DNA from: Hirundichthys speculiger | Taxonomy: Eukaryota; Chordata; Actinopteri; Beloniformes; Exocoetidae | Assembly (NCBI GenBank): GCA_018398805.1 | Contig: JAGFBZ010000855.1 | Span: 310,001 to 374,000 of the forward strand | Direction of reading: 5' to 3' | DNA length: 64,000 nt | In this document: piece by piece, positions 36,261-47,900 of the stretch | Position numbering within the stretch: position 1 is the first letter of the stretch | Layout: each line of letters starts with the position of its first letter | Translations under genes and position numbers: made by a program | Notes under the pieces: model-generated | Told to the model about the DNA's origin: nothing | Database searches by the model: none | The model's input: the letters and a program-made list of their open reading frames with translations, nothing else

Positions 36261-38988
36261 TCAAACCACTTTGTGGTCTCTGGGACTTTCTGGCTGCCAC
36301 TGGTTGCCATGAAGCTGTAAAATCCCCTGTAAAACCTCCAACCAAACTTTGTAGCAGAAGAGGTACTGTTCCTGAAATGAGAGAGACAAAAGATGTGCCT
36401 AACTTTTGGGAACTCATTTTTTTAGAGCCCCCCCCACCCCTTTGTTGGTACTGACCTTGGTTTGAATCATCCCGTGCCGCTGAAGTCTCATCTCCTTCAC
36501 GATGTCGCTCACATTAATCTGAAGACAGACAGCTGCCTGTTAGATACAACTAAACAGCATGATCTGCAAATTTGACAATATATATATATATATAAAGCAG
36601 CCACAAATAAACTAGACTGAGGATGCCTTTCATTATGTTAACTTAAGCTTCCCCTATCTTCTTTCTTCCTGTGAACCAAAATTCTCCCTCCTTTAACGTC
36701 AAGGTGTCATAGCTTTGAAATGCACCTTGAGGAAAAAAAACCCAAAAAACCTCGCAATACACTATAATCCATAATCCATCCATATGTGGCACAAATGTTG
36801 GTTTAGCACCAAAGAACCAGTTGTCAGTTTTGCTCAAACCTTGCATCTTTTCCCTGCACCTCATTCTCACATCCTGTCTTGGAGGTGCTGAGATTCAAGG
36901 AAACGATACAAGTAAGGGAAGCATGACACCATAGTGAAAAGCACCGTTACGTTTGAGCTTTTAGACAGTCAGCATGCCAACAGTAAATGCATTCTGATAG
37001 TTTCAGGTTTGCTTGCTGCGTTTACCAAGCAAGCCGGCATGGCACACATGCCAAGCGACAACCAGCAAACTGGCTTCCACTTACAGGCAAGTCGTTCTCA
37101 ATAAGGTTAAGGATAATGTCAGTGCAGATGAGAACTCCTGTGCGTCCGATGCCAGCACTGCAGTGAACTGTGATGGGCCCCTTGTGGTGCACCGCCCTCA
37201 TGTAGCGGATGAAGCGAACCAGCTGTTCAGAGCAGTGTGGCACACCGTGATCGGGCCAGTGGGTGAACTTCAGGTGGTGGACAAAGTGTATCTCACCAGT
37301 CTGGAATGACAGTTTGTTGAATTTTTGAAGAAAACTCATAATAACATTTAAAGGAAAATAATAATACGCTCCTGTCTCACCTCTATTTCCACAACACGGA
37401 TGACTTTGATGTGGAAGTATTCCAGGAACTGTTGGTTCTCCAGGTGAAGTTGGTGTCTGCCCGTGTCCAGAGGAACGCCCAGCTTCTCTGGCCAATACTT
37501 GTGACATTTGATCCTTCCACGTTCTACCTCCTGGGTCATCATGGAAATGACATCAGATTTGTTTTCCCAGATCATTTGCCAGAAGGCCTGCACTGTTGAT
37601 GGCAGAGGCCCCTGGCAGGAGATGTAGCAGAACTCCTCAGCTCCAACTTGCATTCGGATGTAGCTTGCGTTGATGTACTCCCGGTTCTCTCCGATGACCA
37701 CACGGGTTTTGTCATCTGTGTGAGGAAAGAAAGACAGAAGACCATACTCTAATTTCTGTATGTGTACTTGCTTTTTTTGAGTGTGAGAATGCATCATTTG
37801 AAATCATAATTGTAATAAAATCATTAACATCAGGTCTGTCAGCATGTTTGCACTAAAAGACAGCAGACAACCTTTTACGACGGTTTTTCTAGATTAATTA
37901 ATTTCAAAAATAATTTCATTTTAGTTTTGCAAAAGTATAAACAGTAAGCCCAACATTTTTTTTTTTGTCAAAAACACACAAACTCTTGTGGTGAGAGGAG
38001 AGATGGACCAAAGAAAGTTGGGAAAATGTTTTACTGGGTCAGTCCTGCACCTCCTGATTTTGAGGTTTAAAAAAAGATACAAACTGGAAATCTGGATTTC
38101 TGAAATAAAAAAAAAAAGTTGAAAAATATTGGTACTATATGCTTTCTTTTTTTTTCAAAGACTTGCAAATGCAGCAGCTGCAACAATCTGCATGGCATAT
38201 GGTGTAGTGCAGTGATACTAATGTCACTGGCTGGGTGGGTGGGTGGGGGTGGGGGGGTGGGGGTTGAAGGGAGTGGTGAGGGAGTTTGCTTCTCTTTCTA
38301 TCTCACTCGTTCATCTTCTGTCTGAATCATTTCAACAGTGCACACTGTGAAGCTTTGAGAAGTAAACGCTTCTGAACACATTTCACATGAGTGTTTGGTA
38401 GCTAGTTCTGTACTAACAACATTCCTGGCAAAACTTTGAGAGAATAACACACACACACACACACAGACACGGGTTTTTCTCCTTCATCTTGTCTCTCCTC
38501 ATCTGCTTCCAGTAACTCATAATAACACAGCTTGTAATATCATTTGCTCCTTCATTTATTAAAGATATAAATCCTAGATAATTACAAGGAGCCTCATCAT
38601 CACATACTTGGCAGGCTGGGAAAAAATTATATTCTAAGTGCATTTCAAGTGAATTATTGACTGCTTTGGGGGAGAGAAGATGCTGGGCTGGAATTACTTA
38701 AGTGTTGTAAACAAATATCTCTACTTCACGCTGTAAAAACATGGTGTCAGCTTAAACCGGGTAGCAGAAAGGTGCCAACAAACAGGCTTTCCTATGAATG
38801 CCAAGAGTGGGAGCATCCATGTTTTATGAGTTTTAGCCCAGAAACAATAAAAATGACTTTACTATCTGCCACTCAAAATTGAAAGAAGCCCTCTTACATG
38901 GTAGGATGTCTCTGTAGCGGTTCTTATCCCTGTTCTCAGGGGCTTTTCCCACCAGACAGTTGTCAGAAGGTTTGAGATGCTCCAAGGT
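36261..38988 (-). CDS. frmpd2/ptpn20: Tyrosine phosphatase catalytic domain exons (C-terminus)
   Basis: Exons are 38898-38988, 37381-37715, 37085-37300, 36456-36518 and 36261-36371, all in phase; stop TGA is at 36261-36263. The substrate loop is [14 protein letters not shown]. Then come [29 protein letters not shown], the WPDHG general-acid loop, the catalytic P-loop [10 protein letters not shown] (nucleophile Cys and Arg present), and the Q-loop QTKEQY. All catalytic residues are present, so the enzyme should be active. The details (WPDHG, IGRTG) match PTPN20, whereas PTPN13 has WPDHD and IGRSG. The C-terminal tail is short. Confidence 0.95.
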
Positions 38989-41900
38989 CTGAAATAAGCA
39001 AATATGCACAATACAAGAAGAACATCACAACATGATGTAGGTATAACATCAGTTTGTGTATGTTTCATCTTTGCTGCATGTTACATCTCATCAAAACTAT
39101 ATCAACTTATTCTGTAGTTCTAATATGGAATATAGTACAGGAGACGTAAAGGCCATATTAACTTGGTCCTTACATCTTTTTACACTGCTTTGTATGTGTG
39201 TATGTTTAACTATTTAGTTCATAACAGATACACACCATGAACTCTTTAACCAGTTCCTGCTGGTCCAGCTGATGCTGCAGAATCTGGATGAGAGCTTTGA
39301 CCCTGGAGCCTGAATACTGGCTGCTCTTGGCTGGCGTAATAAGCGCTAGACTGGCCAGTTCCTCCTGTGACACTAAGGGTGGACCTGAGGAAAAGAGCAA
39401 CTCTCGGCTGTTACTGCGCAGCTTGTTTCTTTACAACACATAAAGGCAGTGGGGAAAGAAGATGACCAACCACCTGTCTGGGGTGAGGACACTTCCAGAT
39501 TTGTGGCTTCAAATACATCATCGTCCTCTTCACTGCTCCAGCCGTCAGACTGAGTTTGTCGAATGTCTTTGCAGGACTGGTCCAAAAGTTTGGTCACAAC
39601 TTGTTTCCTGTGGGAGTCAGGGGGCAGGGGTGAAACCACACCATTTTCACTCTTCGGTAGGGGCGGATGAAATCGTGTAAGGCTGTGCTTCCTTTCCCTG
39701 CAACTTTTCCACCTACAATACAGTATACATGAGAAGCTAAAATATAGTCCTGGATGGAAAAATTACTATGACTGAATTGTAAGTATAGAACTTACAACAA
39801 TTCCAGGAATAAATGCAAATCGAGCCAATTTTTGTATTCAAATGTCCATGCAGTTTCATGCAGTGAAATGAAAAATAATAGCGCAACGTGCACTGCAATC
39901 ATTATTACTAACACTATGAATATTTGTTTGCAGAAATATTGACAAATTTGACAGCCTTCATGTGTTTCTTGTAACCATCTAGAAGTTTTTGCGGCTGTCA
40001 GCTGTTCGACAGATGTGCGTTCAGACTTTTTAAAACATGCAGAAGTATCTTTTGTAATATCAAAATACAGCTCTCTCACCAAAGGTACTCAATGTTATTT
40101 AATCAGGACTTGCTTATATATTGAAAACATAATTAGTACAGTAAATCTAGGGATTCACAATTACTTCTTTTAGTGACAGAGAAAGCAAAGCAGCCAAAAA
40201 GCGTGACAAATTTTCCACCATGTTTCCTTGTAGGAAGCATGTTTTTTTATTTTGCAAGTTTAATTTCATTGTCCATAAACAAACTAATTCAAACATTAAT
40301 GTTGCTTTTTGTACTTTCATTTCAGCCTTATACTGCCCAGATTTGACCCATGGAGCCCAGCTTAATGCAGTGTGCAGCATACGATGTTATGGACTGAGAT
40401 GACCAGTGCAGATTACTCCAGGTAAACCTCTGAGGTCTTTGCTTGCCTCTTATGGAGTTTTTTTCTTTTGTTCTTGTTCTTGGAGTTCTTGCCCAGGAAG
40501 CATCTTAACAGTATTTCTGATTGGGAATGTATGTTTGATGTTTTTCTGTACTGTTTGTTCTGGGGCTAGTCCATAACACTTAGGTATGACTTTATTGCCT
40601 TTTTTTTTTTCTAATCTCACTGGGGCATATGGTCCATAAGCAACAGCATTTTTTTCCATGGTTGCATTTTATTCATTGCTTTCTGCTTCCTCCTTGTGGT
40701 TGAGAGTGGAACGCCAGCGTCTCAAACAGGAGGAGGAAGCGTGAGCTGGAGAGGACAGAGAGAAATGGACATACAGAGAAAATACAAGAGAAGAGATGTT
40801 TGGGAGGGAGTACCTTTCCGTGGCTCCATGCAGCATGTCAGTGACATTAAGGGATGGGCAGCAAGCTTGATGAGAAGGTGTGTTGTTACAACTCTCCTGT
40901 TCCACAATCAGCCAAAGGAGGCAACAGACAGGAGGAGCATGATGTTAGTAGGTGTTAGTAAAGAAGGCAAGGTGGCGTATGATCTTAATTAAACAAATAT
41001 TTATGTCAGATTATATTATTAGAGTTTATGAGCGTGTGTTTGTTAGTGTTACCTCTCCAACTGAAGGTTCATCCTTTACAGGATTCACTCGGTGAGGCGG
41101 TGGGGGTGGTGAGGTTAGGATAACGTCTGCGTCATTTACCACAGGGTCTGAAGAAGGCTCTGGAACAGTAATTGTTGTTCAAATTGTTAAGATGACGCTG
41201 AATTTGTGTTCATGGTGTGTCTTTTGTTCTCAAATCAAGAGTTTTCAGTGTTAACCAAGCACTCTACGTTTCTACAAGGTCATTTAACTTTGTGCTTGAC
41301 ATCTACTTTTTAACAAAAGACCGATAACAGAGACGACAGCTGTCTGGAGATCATACCGGGAGGATGTTCAACTGGCCTACTCTGCACGACGTCGGCTGTG
41401 GAAGAGCTATCGGGGATGGATACCGGTGCTGGCTGCTCGGCTAAAATAGGTTCTGTTTGAGCAGACATGTTTGGTGGTGTCGGTGACTCGGAGTAGGTCA
41501 GGGGCTGGATGTCTCTGCAGATGGTGAGCTGAACAGTACCCTCAGCTTTACGCAAAATCTCCACCACCTTACTGTGGCTCAGGCCAGACACAATGACACC
41601 GTTCACCTGCCATAAAGAAAGTGACAGTCAAGGTCTTTCTGATTATGGAGCCAATAAAACAGTCAAGTTGCAACACATGTTGTTACCTCTAGTAGAATAT
41701 CCCCCACTTTTAGCCGACCGTCCTGCTCAGCCACTCCACCGTAACAGATATCTCTCACTCTGAGCATGCTGCCATTCGTTCCCCCAACCAAAGCAAAGCC
41801 AAGACCCCTGCCTTCTGGTTTTTTGAACTCAACTTGCATGATGCAACTCTAAAAGGACATGAAAAACAGAACTTGGTGGAATTTTATGGGTAACAGTTTT

Positions 41901-44900
41901 AGCTTATTTATACAAATTGTATTAAAAAAGAAAAAAAAACACTTCCATTCTGGGAATACCAGCACATGCAAAAATACATGCCGACAGTAAACCCCCCAGA
42001 TTGGAGTACATTCTCAGATTGATATAGTGCAGACTCATGTTACAGAGACTGTTGCAGCTAAAGACATATATGAGTGGAAAAAAAAAGACTAAGGCGGCGA
42101 TAAAATTGTTAGAATAATACAGAAATACTGAGCTTCTGGACAACGCAAAATATTTTCTGAAACTTACATCCTGTTCTTGAGCGAGAGAGAGACATCTGTA
42201 CCTCCCGGCAGTCCTGCCCACAGCTTCAGCTGAAACACAAGAGGAGATATTAATGAAGAAGCTGCCGAAGCAGATAAAACAGTACCTGTACTCATATTTA
42301 AATGCATCAGTCAAGCCAGTAAATGTTAACTAGGTGAAGGTGTTTGGAGTTTGGCCCTAAGCTTCCCTTCTGTACACAATTCCTACTCTGGAACCAATGA
42401 AATTTCCAAAACGGTTGTGCAGAGAAAAACAACACACACCAACCTCCCACCTCTTCACCCATTTTGAGAGTGTTGATGGGTGCGTCTCGTCTATGACAGA
42501 TGAACAAGCCTGATCTATTCAGACTGACCCTCTCCACTGTCTCTTGCTGCTCCACGTACTGTCACCAGGCAACTGAGCTACGTGCCCTGTAGACCACTGG
42601 CTGTATGGCTCTGACTGTGCATGTGTATGTGTGCCTGTGTGTGCGCGGGCGCATGATGCCTTTGGCCTTGCAGTCCAATACACCAGTGGAGGGCCACAGG
42701 CTTGCTAATTATTAATCCTGCTGTGAGAGCCCAGGATCTGTCTGTCAGCGTTCAGATCACACACACACACACACGTACACACACACACACGGCTGCAGAC
42801 AGACCCGTCTGTCAGCACCAGGCTCCAACTTCACGGTAGACAATGAGACAACAAGTTAAAGAGTGAAAGGGAACCAGTTATGGGTCTGATATAACATGTT
42901 AATGAAGAGTTTGGAGGAAGCAAATTGAAAATGAAAGGAGGTAAGAGAAAACTCACTCTCTTCAACTGGAAACTCCTTCTCAGGAGAGACTGGCTCATCA
43001 AAGCGAGCAAAAAACTTTTTGTCCTTTTTCCAGTCAAACAGACCTATTAAGAAAGAACTTGTTAAGAACTCTCAGATAATCCTACAGGACCTACAACTAA
43101 ACTTTGCTCCACAGAATAGCATTCCAGTAATTACTGAACTCAAGTCATCTCCGTTCAGGTCAGGACAAACATATCTGGTTTCTAGGCTGTCCGTTGGTGC
43201 ATATGAAGCATCACAACCAAACTATCCTGTGTATGGGTCATTCAGTCGATTCAAGCCTGTGAAACTTACCGTTCCACCTAGCCTTGGGGGTCACTGGCTG
43301 TTCTTCTCTGTGACAAACACAAACAAGAGAGTCATTAAGAGGAGCAAAAACATAAGCATCAGTGTCAGTGTCTGCTATTCTAGCTTAAAAGTGCACATGC
43401 CTGATGACTTTAAGTTTCACTTTACGAGGGGCTATCTCACAGGCTTTGACTGCATCCTCTAAGGTCATTCCCAGGGTACACCGGCCACAGATGTACAGGA
43501 TTTTGTCTTTGGGTTGGACACTGCCTTCCTCACTGGCTGGAGAGCCTGGCACCACCTCCAAACAATAGATGCCCTGCCATTTGCTGCCAATGCCACCTGT
43601 CAGTTTTATTCCTGGAGATGGCACACACATAAACACATTCAAATGGTCCTGACTATTGAGACGGCTGTGCCTGCAAAACAACGCAAAATATGTACAGGGT
43701 CCCACCCAGCTGTCCTGAAGGCGTCTTGTGGATAACAATGTCAGGCAGGCTGTCACAGGAAGGCGGAGCCACCAGGTTGCTGACAGCTCTCCCCAATGTC
43801 ATACTCAGTTTTCTCGGAGATGACCTGAGAATCGTCATGGCAACATCATCTGTCACAGTGGTGACGTTGTGCCCGTTTACCTGAAAGAAAATGCCAGAAA
43901 GGGAAAATGCTCGCAGTGAAAATATTAACAAGGGCGCACGTCACATTCCCAAAAAGTAATGAGAAAGCCAGTGTGTTGGTGCGTACTGTGATTAGCCGGT
44001 CTCCTGCTCTGAGGCGCCCATCTGCCTTGGCTGGGTTGTCAAGAATTTCCTGAATGTAGTAGCAGTTGTCCAGTTTGCTTCGAGTGATGGTGAACCCAAA
44101 GCTCCCACTCCTAGACTTTGTCAGAAACACTCTAAGCTTCAAACTCTTTAACCAGTCCCTATAAGAAAAAGAAGAAAACAACAACAAATAAAAAATCAAT
44201 GAATACCAGTAGGTATGTCAACCACAGTTCAAAGGTACTAAAATACAAGATTCTCCTTCATGCCTTTCTGCCAGAATGTTAAATGAGAAAGTATGAAGAC
44301 AAAATTAAGGATGTACAGTATATGAGAAGATGGAGATGAACACATAAAAAGCAAGGCTTTGAACCAGTCGAATGGGGTTTGATTTAGCTTGATACAATAC
44401 AATTGAACTCTTTTTAAGGAGACTGTCCCATTTCAGATGTTTCCAATATCAATTCGGATTCCACTTTTTAACCAGGTTCCAGAATTTTAAAGAAACTGTC
44501 AAATAAATAAGGAAGTCATGAAAAACTTTAATAAAACAACAAGGCTAGGGATGCCTATGACATCTGCACATTACTGTGCAAGTAAATTTAATGAATAGAG
44601 AAAGTGAGAAAATCATTTTATCTTTGAAACAACTTTTTGTCTGCAAAAAAATGTACACCTACAATGTGACAATTTGAAACAATGTGAAGCGGGAACAGAA
44701 ATCTCCAACTTGCCTTTCTCCGACTCTCTTCTTCCTCCTCGTCCATCTCTTCATCATCATCATCATCATAATAATCCTTATATTCTCTCACTTTCCTCTC
44801 TGGTTCTTCTCTCAGCTCTGCAGGGGTCGGGGCAGGAGACGGCAGCGCTGTGGGCGGCAGCGTCGGGGCAGGTGCACCGGCATAGGGAGGCACAGTGGAG

Positions 44901-47900
44901 ATAACCTGGGCTGTGATGGGGGTCACTTGTGGAGGCAGAGGTGGAGGTACTGTTGGCCGAATGTTCTTCGACATGGCTTTGTATTGACTGGGAAGAAGGC
45001 CCTGCTGTATCGGGTGATGCTTGGTTTTTGGTGGTTGCGTTGTGAGTGGCTGAGACGGGTGGGCCAGAGAGCAAGTTGTTGGGGTGTCAGATGACAAGTT
45101 GAGGGATGGGATGGTGGTTGAGGGATTGTGAGGGCTTGGGTTGGGAGTTTGAAAGGTGCTTGGTGTTTGAGAGCTGGGTGCTGTGATGTTTGTTGTTGGA
45201 GTGTTGTTGGTGGGAATGTTGTGGGAGGGCTCCAGTGTGGAGCTGATGGTCAAATATTCTTCATCTGCCATGATGGTGAGTCCATTACCCATAAGGCAGT
45301 AGGTCACACTTCCATCTGCTTCTTCTCTGACTCCACTGCAAATGAACACAAGTAGTTCAAATAATATGTCACCAGAACTTTCAATCCTAACAATGTAAGT
45401 GTGACACTGGAAAAATATTAAATTAAATGCTTAAAGCATTTAAATATGCAGAAATATGTAGGTGTCTTATGCATTACCTGGTATATACAGGTTTGGAGGC
45501 AGTTTTAGGGTAAACATCCATAAGCATCACATTTGGGCTGAGAGTCGTTGCAGTCTCATCGTGCCCATCCTTGTTCCTGTTTTTAGCTTCTTCTTCTTCT
45601 TCTTCTTGGTTCCCTGATTTCCCAACATTTAATTGTGTCTCTGTTGGAGGAGGTGGAAAGTCGGAGACAGGTGAGGCAGGTGAGGCAGGTGAGGCGGGTG
45701 ATGCTGGCGACGCAGGTGAGACTGGTGAGACAGGTGACACTGGAGATGTCGGTGATGCTGGTGAAGGGGGTGTGCGAGGACGAGATGGAGGAGTCCGGTT
45801 GGTTTGCACTTGTTCCTCCAGACTTTCCTGGCTGTCTTGGAGTGGTGGAGGCTGCAGGAGGCTCTGGGGTTTTCTCTGTTGTGTTGGTCAGATCCTTCTC
45901 CTTGCTGGGGGACACAGACTGTACAGGTATGTTGACGTCATCCGGTGACTTAAGAAACTGGCTATAGTCCTCTCCAAGCCTGATGTCCAGGGACCGGGAT
46001 CGAACCTCACGCACGGGTGCAGGTCTCTACAGAGTCAGACAAAAGTGTCTGGATTACTGTTTGTTTTAGGACTTTTTTTTATCAAGCATGAAGATGTATT
46101 TGTGTGTGTATTATTTTACCAGTGTGTTGTCATCTACATCATACAACCCTCCAGGACCTGGTCGACAGATCAACAGATGAACTGTTGAAGGGGCTCCACG
46201 TAGCAGGAACAAAACTCTCTTGAGATGAAATAGAAGAAAAAAATAATCCAATAAAGTTAGGGGTTGTGTTACTATTTAAAACAGACTCAAATTCGCAAAT
46301 CTCATTAGATGATTATAAATCTAAGGCACTTGTGTCTATACCATTGAACTCTGCTGTTCCTTGACAGTGTATATAAGATTGAAACGTCTCAAACACTGCG
46401 ACACAGCAAGCTGGCTACTTCTCAGTCATGTAAGATTAAAGGATTAGTGAACCAATGACGCCGCCATGATCTTGAGGAACAACCGGGCCACTAGTGATGC
46501 CAAGATGCCATCCGGCCCATTCATGCTGTTTATGCCGAGACAAAATGACCTACTACACTGCCATCAGTGCACAAAGCTTCACAAAGCTTGATTACTACTG
46601 TCTGTTTATCTTATCTTATCTTAGAATGGTTGTTTTGCATTTTTATGGTCTGAATACTCCAGACCAGCAAAGAAGCAAAACCTTTTCTTTTGTGGAGGTG
46701 GTCAAACCTGCTGATGATCAGTTAACCAAATGCATTTGATTAGCAGAACCTGGGTCCTTCTTAAACTCTTCATTCCTTTGGAAGTAAAGGTACGCTTTCT
46801 TCACACACTGAATCTGAATCTTGGCCTAACATTTGTTGAATAATGAGACTGACTAATATGTCATGCGTGTTTTTCAGTTAGCTTGGTATTTACCTATTTT
46901 TTAAGACCTAGTTAGGGCCAGAGGATTTTATGAGTTAGTTTATAATGCAGGCCTTACCTGGTAAGAGAGGTCTTTGACAGGCTCTCTGTTGACAGACAAA
47001 ATTACATCTCCCTCCCGTAGCAGGCCACTTTCGTGCGCTGGCTGGCCTGGGAACAGACGTTTGATGCGAACAATGCTGCCACGGTCTGCCCCAGTGCACA
47101 GTTGTGAGATGTAAAAGCTGAAGCCGAGACCAGACAAGCTCTTCTTCAATACCACTTCATGAGTGTTTTCTAGGTGAGGGAGGAGATAGAAGGGAAAACT
47201 GGACTGTTAGCATATGTTGTGTAATTCTTCATTTGTGGTATGTGTGGCATTTAGTACTCATGAGCAAACAATTTTAATCTTTGTCACCGATACTGTAAAT
47301 GTGTCTTGCTTTGAAAGAAGTCATTTAAAAAAAATACAATGATATTTCAAATGTTCACATTTCCCCCACATTTCTTTGTATCAGTAAGTGAAGAGAGAGG
47401 CTGGTAGAGATGAACTGTCCTTTTAACTAAGCTCAGCCAGCGACCAGGCAGCTTCAAGGTTTCAGTGCTTACGGTCTCAGGGGATAGAGGCAGCATCAGC
47501 CCAGGATTACTCTGACAGCTACCACAATGTAGCTGTCAGATGACTCACAGTCACTTCTGGGCCGTGTGTGCATGTGTGTCCATGTATATGTGTGCATATG
47601 TCAGAATGACATTGTCTGACTCTTTTTTTTTTTTTCTCAGAGACTGTATTTGTCCCCTTCCTCTCCCCTCTCACCATCAGTTACAAAGCTGTAGTCCTTG
47701 GCTCGACCACTCAAGATCGTTTCCATGGAAACTTCAGTCCTGGGGGGCTGAAAGCATGATGGACTGTGGACCAAAGCAGGGCAGGGTGAGTCAGGTCTGG
47801 GCTCCAAGACTACTGTAGGCTCCCTTTCCAACAGCAGGTTCACCACCTTCGGGGATTATACAAGCATACATTCCATTTATATGTTGACTAACACACCAGA

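Noticed and set aside
35866..36417. 183-codon minus-strand open frame
   Set aside because: It reads the last phosphatase exon in the wrong frame and then the AAT repeat as a tyrosine run.
40450..40813. Further coding sequence after the 40814 donor, in the open frame continuing to 40669
   Set aside because: Splicing at AAAG|GTACTCC gives the exact phase needed by the next exon, while reading on ends in a stop.
44684..45094. 136-codon plus-strand frame opposite the acidic linker
   Set aside because: It is an antisense shadow of the minus-strand coding exon.
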